Positions 53,296 to 60,298 of a stretch of DNA of 64,000 bases are shown here, piece by piece. Made by a program: the position numbers and the translations under genes. This DNA is from Pokkaliibacter sp046614695 (GTDB lineage: Bacteria; Pseudomonadota; Gammaproteobacteria; Pseudomonadales; Balneatricaceae): positions 124,001-188,000 of the forward strand of contig NZ_JBKKHQ010000017.1 of NCBI RefSeq assembly GCF_046614695.1. The letters are read 5' to 3'. The notes under the pieces were generated by a model. That model made no database searches and had not been told where the DNA came from. It saw only the letters and a program-made list of their open reading frames with translations. Within the stretch, counting starts at the first letter, position 1. Each line of letters opens with the position of its first letter.

Positions 53296-54876
53296 GTGAG
53301 TGCATTGTTGCAACAACGCCTTGCCTGGCTAAAAGGACAAGGAGCTGATCAGACCCTGAAAGGGATTCGCCGCGGGCTGGAAAAAGAAGGCCTGCGCGTG
53401 CTGCCTGACGGTCATCTCTCCCATCAGGGGCATCCCGAAGCCTTGGGCTCGGCGCTGACCCATGATTCCATCACGACGGATTACTCCGAAGCGTTGCTTG
53501 AATTCATCACCCCGGCGATGCATTCGCCCGAAGAGGTGGTGCATTACATGGAGCAGCTGCACAAGTTCAGCTACCAGCATCTGGATAACGAGGTGGTTTG
53601 GGCGGGCTCCATGCCTTGCTATCTCGCTGGAGAGGATGATATCCCGGTCGCCCGTTATGGCAGCTCCAATACCGGGCAGATGAAGAGCATCTACCGCCAG
53701 GGGCTGGCGTATCGTTACGGCAAGGTGATGCAGACCATTGCCGGCATTCACTACAATTTCTCCTTCAGCGAAGAATTCTGGCAAGCCTATGCCACCATGA
53801 CGGAAGACACAGAGTCACTGTCTGAAGTGCGCTCCAAAGGCTACTTCCGCCTGATCCGAAACTTCCGCCGCTACTACTGGTTGCTGTTGTATCTTTACGG
53901 TGCCTCTCCGGCGATTAGCCGCAGTTTTCTGGCTGGCAATGCCTTTGGCCTGGCGCCCTGGGGCGATGAAACTTTGGTTGCACCGGCAGGTACGACCCTG
54001 CGTATGAGCGATATTGGCTACTCCAATAATGCCCAGTCTTCGCTCAACATCTGTTACAACAAGCTCGGCTCCTACATCGATTCGCTGGATCACGCGATGC
54101 GGACTTCTTACCCTGCCTATCGCCATATTGGCGTGAAGGTGGAAGGTGAATACCGTCAGCTGAATACCAACATTCTGCAGATCGAGAATGAGTACTACAG
54201 CGAAATTCGTCCCAAGCGCACCACCGCGCGGGGTGAACGTCCGCTGGATGCGCTGCGTCAGCGTGGCGTGGAATACATTGAAGTGCGTTGTCTGGACATC
54301 AACCCCTTTATGCCGGTGGGCATCGATGCGGCGCAAATGCGTTTTCTGGATGCTTTCCTGCTGTTCTGTTTGCTGGTTGATGACAGCGACAATGACCGCA
54401 TCGAATGCGAGCGTCTGGCGTTTAACCGCAAGCTGGTTATCCGTGAAGGCCGTAACCAGAGCATCAAGCTGGTTGAGCCGGAAGGGTTGGTGAGTCTGGA
54501 AACCTCGGGTCAGCGCATTATGGATCAGGTGATGCAGGTGGCGCAGTTACTGGATGACCAGCACGGTGGCACGGCGTATGCCGAAGCCGTTGTCGCTGAA
54601 ACCCAGAAGCTGCTGGACCCGATGCTGACTCCTTCTGCGCGGATGCTGGCTGGGCTTAAAGCTAATGATCAGAGTTACACCGAATGGATGCTGGAGCAGT
54701 CCACCTCGCAAAGGGCTTACTTTGAAACGCGGGAGGCGGATCAGACCATGATGCAGGCGCTGGAAGCGACCAGCCGCTCCTCGCTTGATAGTCAGCATCA
54801 GCTGGAAGGCGCTCAGGATCTGTCACTGGATCAGTATCTGGCGAACTATTTTGGCGCGCGAGTCTCCGCGACCTGA
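53296..54876 (+). CDS. gshA: Glutamate-cysteine ligase
   Basis: GshA makes gamma-glutamylcysteine, the first step of glutathione synthesis. The 526-residue product is of the gammaproteobacterial type: RRGLEKEGLRVLPDGHLSHQ, ITTDYSEALLEFITPAMHSP, GSMPCYLAGEDDIPVARYGS, QTIAGIHYNFSFSEEFW and YIEVRCLDINPFMPVGIDA. It starts at a GTG (53296) with GAGAGA 10 bases upstream. Length is close to E. coli GshA (518). A terminator follows. Confidence 0.96.
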   Translation: MSALLQQRLAWLKGQGADQTLKGIRRGLEKEGLRVLPDGHLSHQGHPEALGSALTHDSITTDYSEALLEFITPAMHSPEEVVHYMEQLHKFSYQHLDNEVVWAGSMPCYLAGEDDIPVARYGSSNTGQMKSIYRQGLAYRYGKVMQTIAGIHYNFSFSEEFWQAYATMTEDTESLSEVRSKGYFRLIRNFRRYYWLLLYLYGASPAISRSFLAGNAFGLAPWGDETLVAPAGTTLRMSDIGYSNNAQSSLNICYNKLGSYIDSLDHAMRTSYPAYRHIGVKVEGEYRQLNTNILQIENEYYSEIRPKRTTARGERPLDALRQRGVEYIEVRCLDINPFMPVGIDAAQMRFLDAFLLFCLLVDDSDNDRIECERLAFNRKLVIREGRNQSIKLVEPEGLVSLETSGQRIMDQVMQVAQLLDDQHGGTAYAEAVVAETQKLLDPMLTPSARMLAGLKANDQSYTEWMLEQSTSQRAYFETREADQTMMQALEATSRSSLDSQHQLEGAQDLSLDQYLANYFGARVSAT

Positions 54877-54893
54877 TCGCCTGACTGCGCAAT

Positions 54894-54930
54894 AAAAAAC
54901 GCCCCAACCGTAAGGAAGGGGCGTTTTTTG
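54894..54930. terminator. Terminator between gshA and the FliL-like gene
   Basis: AAAAAACGCCCC and GGGGCGTTTTTT flank a 12-nt loop, giving a bidirectional hairpin between convergent genes. Confidence 0.93.
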
Positions 54931-54990
54931 TAGTGGTCTCAATCGTCCGGGCTTTGAGTGCCGCTCAGGCGCTTTTCAGTAGCACTAAGA

Positions 54991-55422
54991 TTAATCCTGA
55001 ACGATAAAGCTTGGCATCAGCAGGTTGGTCACGTAAGAGTTGCCCTCTTCGGTGGTCATGACGTCCTGCACTTCTTTAAGCGCATCCTGACGCAACTTTT
55101 CGCGACCTTCGACGGTTTTCATGTCATCTTCCGTCTGGCGGCTGAACAGCAATACCAGATTATTGCGAATCTGAGCGGAGTGATATTTCACCAAATAAGC
55201 ACCTTCATCGGAACTTACCCGCAGGCTGATGGTCGCTTTAATATAGCGAAGATGATTACCGGGCTTGCCAAAGTTGGCGACCAGCGGCTCTTCAAATTCG
55301 ACGTACAGGGCTTTAGGCGCCGCTGGCTTGGCCTCTTCCTCTGCTGCATAAGCAGATGTGATCTGGACCAGTGCCGTCAGCATGAGCAAAATCTTGAACA
55401 CGGATAAGACAGAATTTTTCAT
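54991..55422 (-). CDS. FliL-like protein with an apparent signal peptide, outside any flagellar operon
   Basis: The 143-residue product from the ATG at 55422 begins MKNSVLSVFKILLMLTALVQ and has a plausible cleavage site at SAYA. The rest is the FliL periplasmic domain: LYVEFEEPLVANFGKPGNHL, RYIKATISLRVSSDEGAYLV, SAQIRNNLVLLFSRQTEDD, EGREKLRQDALKEVQDVM and VTNLLMPSFIVQD. True FliL keeps its membrane anchor and sits in a fli operon. This one looks secreted or lipoprotein-free periplasmic and stands alone between gshA and dsbB, so a stomatin-like structural role beyond motility is possible. Confidence 0.87.
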   Translation of the reverse strand: MKNSVLSVFKILLMLTALVQITSAYAAEEEAKPAAPKALYVEFEEPLVANFGKPGNHLRYIKATISLRVSSDEGAYLVKYHSAQIRNNLVLLFSRQTEDDMKTVEGREKLRQDALKEVQDVMTTEEGNSYVTNLLMPSFIVQD

Positions 55423-55566
55423 GGTCGCTCGCAAGGGTGACTGGGCATGAATGTCAAATTACTATAAATCCTGGCTATGGGTGGCGCCAGCATCAGGCGG
55501 CGTTAATTAACACCTGATAATCAGTGTAAACCATCACATTTACAGAGGAACCCGAAAGGAATGGTA

Positions 55567-56055
55567 GTGAGTAATCGTGTCGTCAACGGAGTGGTTGCAC
55601 TGGGATGTATCATCCTTTTGGCTATCGCCTTTTACATCGAATATGGCATGGGAATGGAGCCTTGCCCGCTCTGTCTGATGCAGCGCATTGTCTTTGGTGT
55701 GGTGGGGCTGGTGTGTCTCGCCGCCTTTATCCACAACCCGCAGAGCCGTGGGCTTAAAGTCTATGGAGGCCTGACACTGCTCGTCGCACTGATGGGAATT
55801 GGCCTTGCGGGCCGTCAGCTGTGGCTACAGAGCTTGCCGGCGGATCAGGTGCCTGCCTGTGGTCCCGGCATTTACTTTATGCTGGAACGCTTCCCCTTCT
55901 CCAAAACGCTGGAAACCATGATCATGGGCTCCGGTGATTGCGCTGAAGTGCAGAAGTTCTGGGGCCTGAGTATTCCTTTATGGTCACTGTTTGGCTTTAT
56001 TGGCTGCGCACTTGCCGGGATTTTCGGCATTTTTCGCACGCAATCGTCAAAATAG
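55567..56055 (+). CDS. dsbB: Disulfide bond formation protein DsbB
   Basis: DsbB reoxidises DsbA and passes electrons to quinone in the inner membrane. It has four helices and two periplasmic Cys pairs: EPCPLCLMQRIVF and QVPACGPGIYFMLERFP with GDCAEVQKFWGLSIPLWSLF. AAAGGA ends right at an ATG (55561), leaving no spacing, so the GTG at 55567 (6-nt spacing) is the better start (162 residues). It lies just before rsd/algQ, as in Pseudomonas. Confidence 0.95.
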   Translation: MSNRVVNGVVALGCIILLAIAFYIEYGMGMEPCPLCLMQRIVFGVVGLVCLAAFIHNPQSRGLKVYGGLTLLVALMGIGLAGRQLWLQSLPADQVPACGPGIYFMLERFPFSKTLETMIMGSGDCAEVQKFWGLSIPLWSLFGFIGCALAGIFGIFRTQSSK

Positions 56056-56170
56056 GTAACGTGCGGTTAGCGACAGTTTTTACCTCATGAAACGACTTGT
56101 AGCCCTGTGACGTTGGCAGGGCTAACTCGACTTGATAGAGTCCTAAAGGCTGCACTATGAGGGATTCGGT

Positions 56171-56683
56171 ATGTTGGAAAAATGTCGTTCTGCTCAGGAG
56201 CGCTGGGGGGGCGTTAGTGAACTGATTGATAAATGGCTGAAAGATCGCCAGAGTCTGTTGGTCACGTACTTCCGGTGTTCAGACAAGAGCACGGAAAAAT
56301 CACTGGAATCACGCGTTCAGGCGCTGTGTTCCTGGTTGGTCGATTATGCCTCCAAGGGGCATTTTGAAGTCTTTGAGCACCTGCTACAGGAAGCTGAGGA
56401 ATTCAACGACGGTGGCGTCGAGTTCGCTAACGGGCTGATGCCGCGTATTCAGGCGACGACTCATCACCTGCTCGATTTTAATGATGAGTTCTCGGTGGAA
56501 GATCTGACGCTGGCACAGGAAGCGGCCTTGCCTGATCGCTTGTCAGAGCTGGGTGAAGTGCTGGAAGAGCGCTTTGCGCTTGAGGATCAGCTTATCGAAC
56601 TGCTGCATCTTGCTCATAAGGATGTGGTGGCCAAAACTGAAACAGAAGCTGCTAACGACCCGGTCGCCGCGATTGCAGAGTAA
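56171..56683 (+). CDS. rsd: Rsd/AlgQ anti-sigma-70 factor
   Basis: Rsd binds sigma-70 region 4 and helps sigma exchange in stationary phase; the Pseudomonas orthologue AlgQ also affects alginate. The 170-residue helical product shows MLEKCRSAQERWGGVSELID, KWLKDRQSLLVTYFRCSDK, LESRVQALCSWLVDYASKGHF, VFEHLLQEAEEFNDGG and LTLAQEAALPDRLSELGEVL. GAGGGA lies 6 bases before the ATG. It is followed by a hairpin terminator shared with the CRISPR array. Confidence 0.94.
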   Translation: MLEKCRSAQERWGGVSELIDKWLKDRQSLLVTYFRCSDKSTEKSLESRVQALCSWLVDYASKGHFEVFEHLLQEAEEFNDGGVEFANGLMPRIQATTHHLLDFNDEFSVEDLTLAQEAALPDRLSELGEVLEERFALEDQLIELLHLAHKDVVAKTETEAANDPVAAIAE

Positions 56684-56796
56684 TCGGCCACGTGCTGATG
56701 CTGTTCACCCGTGAGTTCCGTTCTATTGCAGCTTTTGATGATTCAATCCTGAGTGGTTAACGACATCAGGATTTAAAAAACGATTTCTGTACACCA

Positions 56797-56842
56797 CAAA
56801 GCCGGCATGCCGAAGAGCCATCTTCAGGATGCCGGCTTTGTT
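56797..56842. terminator. Bidirectional terminator between rsd and the CRISPR array
   Basis: CAAAGCCGGCAT (56797-56808) and ATGCCGGCTTTG (56829-56840) are a perfect 12-bp inverted repeat with a 20-nt loop that can itself form a small GAAG/CTTC hairpin. On the plus strand TTATTTATT follows. The array's last, degenerate repeat starts right beside it. Confidence 0.82.
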
Positions 56843-57590
56843 ATTTATTACTGCCTACTCGGCAGTGAACATGATGAAGGTCTTTGTCTTTTCGTCGCGG
56901 CATTTCTGAGCTGCCTATTCGGCAGTGAACGGCAACGTTATGAAAAAACTTCGGTTTCTAATTTTCTGAGCTGCCTATTCGGCAGTGAACCGTTGTGGTG
57001 CTGTCGACTTTCGAGCCGTCCGTTTCTGAGCTGCCTATTCGGCAGTGAACGAATGGGTCAGGGAGGAAAATTTGAAAGTTCTTTTCTGAGCTGCCTATTC
57101 GGCAGTGAACGGATCGCGGCCATTGCTCGCGTGCATCAGCAATTTCTGAGCTGCCTATTCGGCAGTGAACCAGTCGTTGAATCACCGTTAGATGAAGTAA
57201 CGTTTCTGAGCTGCCTATTCGGCAGTGAACTCGACCATGGAAAGCTCTTTCGCCATATCTAATTTCTGAGCTGCCTATTCGGCAGTGAACTCCTTTTGTA
57301 CGCCATGTACTTCGTTCTCTTGTTTCTGAGCTGCCTATTCGGCAGTGAACCCACGGGAGAAAAAAAGCTGGGCGCGGCCTTTTTTCTGAGCTGCCTATTC
57401 GGCAGTGAACATGAGTAACATATATCACACGTGACACACGGATTTCTGAGCTGCCTATTCGGCAGTGAACGGATTCGTTCTCTGCCTCTCGCTGAGTAAG
57501 CATTTCTGAGCTGCCTATTCGGCAGTGAACATTTCACATCGACAGCTGACACTGGCGGCACTTTTCTGAGCTGCCTATTCGGCAGTGAAC
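56843..57590 (-). CRISPR. Type I-F CRISPR array, 12 perfect repeats plus one degenerate, 12 spacers
   Basis: Twelve identical 28-bp repeats start at 56903 and then every 60 bp to 57563. In crRNA orientation (minus strand) each begins GTTCACTGCCGAATAGGCAG and ends CTCAGAAA. This is the I-F repeat, with a CTGCC/GGCAG hairpin that Cas6f cuts below. All spacers are 32 bp. The unit at 56843-56870 keeps the hairpin half (CTGCC-ACTC-GGCAGTGAAC in plus orientation, with one change) but has a degenerate end, marking the leader-distal terminus. The leader is therefore on the right, next to cas6f. Because the period is a multiple of three, long false frames with a recurring SCLFGSE or HCRIGSSE peptide run through the array. 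Confidence 0.98.
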
Positions 57591-57720
57591 TAGAGCGTTT
57601 AAACCCTAACTGTCTGATTTTTAAAGAGCAATCACCGAAATACGGCGCTCACCCCTTTTTCGAGGAGGCGCCGTAAGTGGTTGATTTTTATAGGGCTAAA
57701 TAACGGCCCTAAAAAAAGGG
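57591..57720 (-). promoter_or_regulatory. CRISPR leader with IHF site, boxA and inverted repeat
   Basis: This AT-rich 130-bp gap between cas6f and the first repeat is the array leader, read on the minus strand. AATCAACCACTTA (57686-57674) matches the IHF consensus WATCARNNNNTTR in full. GCTCTTTAAAA (57629-57619) fits the boxA antitermination consensus GYTCTTTAANA, 28 bases before the first repeat. TACGGCGC and GCGCCGTA (57641-57648 and 57668-57675) form an 8-bp inverted repeat. A -10-like TATAAA is at 57692-57687, but its -35 is poor. TAGGGC/GCCCTA (57691-57711) forms another hairpin close to the cas6f stop. Confidence 0.75.
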
Positions 57721-58284
57721 TCAGAACCAGGGCAGGGTGGCGCTCTGGCTTAACCCGTAGCTGTTAAAGCTACCCTCTGTCGGTTGGGGTTGCGGTTCAC
57801 CCAGCGCGAGAAATAGCCGAAAGTGCTGGCCACTACTGTTGCTTCGCATCTGGATAAAGGGCAGTTCCAGCGTTTTCGCGGCGCTGTCCGGCAGGTGCAG
57901 GGCAGCCTCGGCTTGCGTCACACTGTGGCGGCGCATATAGCGACGGCGCAGGCGCTCAGGGTTGCTTTTAGCCTGTACGCGACGCAATGCCCGGTAGCTC
58001 ACCCCGGCAGGGACGGGTTTAATATCACCACGCTCTACATGGTCCAGCATGCCGGTTAACCAGGGTTGTCCCATCAGCTGGTCAAGGTCGGCCGCTTTGC
58101 CATGCAGGCGCAGTACGCCTCCGAGTGCTTCGCGTTGCTGCTCAATACGCGGGAAGCTGACGCCGATTTGCTGGTGCTCCCCCGCCGCCAGTGCCCGATG
58201 CAGTTTGCTGTAAAGGGCGCTCATCAGTTGCGAGGCGGTAAAGTCCGGATCAGGCCGCAAGCGGATATCAAGGTAGTGAGTCAT
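57721..58284 (-). CDS. cas6f: Type I-F CRISPR endoribonuclease Cas6f (Csy4)
   Basis: Cas6f cuts the CRISPR transcript under each repeat hairpin and stays bound to the crRNA 3' end. At 187 residues it equals P. aeruginosa Csy4 in length, and the functional positions coincide: catalytic His29 (SALYSKLHRAL), Arg102 and Gln104 (RALRRVQAKS) that read the hairpin base, and the Arg-rich helix with Arg115, Arg118 and Arg119 (RLRRRYMRRH). The C-terminal GSFNSYGLSQSATLPWF is the family signature. It starts 2 bp after csy3 and ends 130 bp before the array. Confidence 0.97.
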   Translation of the reverse strand: MTHYLDIRLRPDPDFTASQLMSALYSKLHRALAAGEHQQIGVSFPRIEQQREALGGVLRLHGKAADLDQLMGQPWLTGMLDHVERGDIKPVPAGVSYRALRRVQAKSNPERLRRRYMRRHSVTQAEAALHLPDSAAKTLELPFIQMRSNSSGQHFRLFLALGEPQPQPTEGSFNSYGLSQSATLPWF

Positions 58285-58286
58285 GA

Positions 58287-59309
58287 TCAGTCCGCCTTGC
58301 CGAAGACGCCACCGCGAATCAGCGTGGCCATCACGAAGTGCTGTTGCTCAATCGCCGGGACTTTATCTTCCGTCACCCAGCTATCCAGCAGGGTGTAGAA
58401 GTCCATCTTGGCTTTTGGCTGGCGGTAAGCTTTACCTTCGGTGGTGACAGAACCATAGGGTTCGACAGCGATAGGGCCAAGAGCATCGCCACTGTCGTTC
58501 GGGTACCAGGTGTCGATAGTGCGCAAGGCATTGCCGATTTTCTGGGAATGGATGCCGGCGATGTCACTGACCTGATAGAGCGTTTTGCTTTTGCCATTGC
58601 TGGACTTATCAAGAATCAGCTCCTGCGAGGGGAAAGCTTCCTGGCCTGCACCCATGCGCACAAAGGCCACCACGGACAGCAGCACATGGCGCTTACCTGC
58701 CAGACCTTCAGCGATCAGGCTGGCCAGTTCATTGACGGCGGCAGTGCTATCGAACTCGCGCAGCGAAAAGCTCAGGGCATCAAAGGTCCATTGCTGGGCG
58801 GCTTTGCCTTCGACCAGATGGCTCACCACAACTTCGACTTGTTCAGCGCCGATGCGGTTACGCCACAAAAAACGGCCATTAGCGAGGTTGCTGGCATAAC
58901 GCTTCGCCAGCTCGGTAAAGCCTTGCTGGTCGGTATAGCTGGCAACGGTGGACAGCAGTTTGCTGCGGTAGTCGCTGTCGTTGCAGGCCGAAGGCGTGCC
59001 AGCGCCTGCCAGTACGCGCAGGGTGAAGCGTACCATCAGGGTGTCGGCATCGCTGGGCAGGGCGGCAAAATCGACGGTTTGCAGGTTGGGGTTCTCAATG
59101 GCCGCATCCAGTTTGGCGGGGTCCTGATCTTTGGTTTTCAGGCGGTTGGAAATCGTACCGCGAATCGATTTTGTGCCAACGGGAATGCCTTTCCATTGCT
59201 GGCTGCTTGCGCGATCACTCCAGTTTCCGGCAAACAGCAGGGCATCGGAGGGGTCCAGTTTGCGTTCAAAGGCCAGAACTGAAGCGGTTTTAACAGTAGT
59301 AGTTGCCAT
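58287..59309 (-). CDS. csy3: Type I-F Cascade backbone protein Csy3 (Cas7f)
   Basis: Csy3 is the repeated backbone subunit (six copies in P. aeruginosa) that coats the spacer part of the crRNA. The 340-residue product (Pa 342) has the usual start ASVLAFERKLDPSDALLFAG, RGTISNRLKTKDQDPAKLDA, LMVRFTLRVLAGAGTPSACN, GRFLWRNRIGAEQVEV, RKLDPSD-type beta strands and a C-terminal MDFYTLLDSWVTEDKVPAIE. The gene is 17 bp after csy2 and 2 bp before cas6f. Confidence 0.97.
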   Translation of the reverse strand: MATTTVKTASVLAFERKLDPSDALLFAGNWSDRASSQQWKGIPVGTKSIRGTISNRLKTKDQDPAKLDAAIENPNLQTVDFAALPSDADTLMVRFTLRVLAGAGTPSACNDSDYRSKLLSTVASYTDQQGFTELAKRYASNLANGRFLWRNRIGAEQVEVVVSHLVEGKAAQQWTFDALSFSLREFDSTAAVNELASLIAEGLAGKRHVLLSVVAFVRMGAGQEAFPSQELILDKSSNGKSKTLYQVSDIAGIHSQKIGNALRTIDTWYPNDSGDALGPIAVEPYGSVTTEGKAYRQPKAKMDFYTLLDSWVTEDKVPAIEQQHFVMATLIRGGVFGKAD

Positions 59310-59326
59310 CGTTAGGTTCCTTTTAC

Positions 59327-60298
59327 TTAAGCAATATCGTTGAACGAGGAAAGAGTTTGGTTGTTCACGCAGCGGTACAGACCATCGCTACCATCGGTGC
59401 TGTGCCAGAGAAACTGATCATGATTATCCAGACGGTGTGGGCTAACCCACTGGCCGACGGAGTAGAGGCTTTCGACAAAGCGCAGTGGCACCGACATATC
59501 ACGGGCATTGGCGACCTCGCCGGGCGGGCAGAGGGGCGCTAGTGCACCAAAGCCAACGGGAATGGGCACCAGCCACCCTTGTGGGCGACTGGCTTCCCAT
59601 ATCACTTTGGCCGCAGTGTTGTCTTCTGTGGGGCGCGGGCGAATATGCAGGCGCGAGAGATCAAGCCAGGCATCCAGTCGACTCGCTTCTGGGTTGTGTT
59701 GTTGCAGTTCATTCAGCCGCGTGGCGAGCAGATCATCCCGCCCGACCAGCGCGAAACCCGGCAGCCAGCGACGACGTAAAGCGCGAAACGCTTTCGCCCG
59801 TGTTTCCGGATCATCATCCAGCGGCACCAGCTGGGGTTGCTGGTAAAACCCCGGTGTTCCGGGCAGAGCAGGCAGCACGCTGCCACCGGCAATTCGCAGG
59901 GTCGCAAGCTCTTCGGCGCAGTACTTGGCTGCTTCTGCCTGCTCCTGCGCGGTGCCACCCATGCCTTCTGCGCCAACGCCGAACACCAGTGTGATGTCCA
60001 TATGGGCCCGGCCTTCTTCGACGATAGCTGCCGTGCTGCCATCTTTATCGACAGGGTTGCGCGTCAGGCAAAAGGTGCGGGTATAACCGCCTTGCGTCAC
60101 CTGCGCTTCAAAGTCGTGGCACACCACGCCCACACTTAACAGCGTCAGGCCGGTGCGTGCGTTTACCTTGCGCTCCAGTGCTGTCATCAGGCCGGTGAAG
60201 GCGGTGATGGCGGGGAAGCCCCAGGTCATCGGGCTGGAAATGCAGTTGGCATTCTGTACCCGAATCCGCGGGATGATCAGTAAGCCTTTTTCACTCAT
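59327..60298 (-). CDS. csy2: Type I-F Cascade protein Csy2 (Cas5f)
   Basis: Csy2 binds the 5' handle of the crRNA together with Csy1. The 323-residue product (Pa 327) carries LLIIPRIRVQNANCISSPMT, WGFPAITAFTGLMTALERKV, the loop GVGAEGMGGT, GSVLPALPGTPGFYQQ, and LLATRLNELQQHNPEASRLDAWLD (C-terminal half). The start overlaps the end of csy1 by 8 bp (ATGAGTGA), so translation is coupled. Confidence 0.96.
   Translation of the reverse strand: MSEKGLLIIPRIRVQNANCISSPMTWGFPAITAFTGLMTALERKVNARTGLTLLSVGVVCHDFEAQVTQGGYTRTFCLTRNPVDKDGSTAAIVEEGRAHMDITLVFGVGAEGMGGTAQEQAEAAKYCAEELATLRIAGGSVLPALPGTPGFYQQPQLVPLDDDPETRAKAFRALRRRWLPGFALVGRDDLLATRLNELQQHNPEASRLDAWLDLSRLHIRPRPTEDNTAAKVIWEASRPQGWLVPIPVGFGALAPLCPPGEVANARDMSVPLRFVESLYSVGQWVSPHRLDNHDQFLWHSTDGSDGLYRCVNNQTLSSFNDIA

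Noticed and set aside
56098..56126. TAGCCCT/AGGGCTA hairpin between dsbB and rsd, considered as a terminator.
   Set aside because: There is no T tract, and rsd follows closely in the same direction; at most it is an mRNA-stability or attenuation element.
56807..57503. Two long open frames, one per strand, across the CRISPR array with recurring SCLFGSE or HCRIGSSE peptides.
   Set aside because: They are artefacts of a repeat period of 60 bp, a multiple of three, and of stop-free spacers; there is no ribosome site and no protein family.
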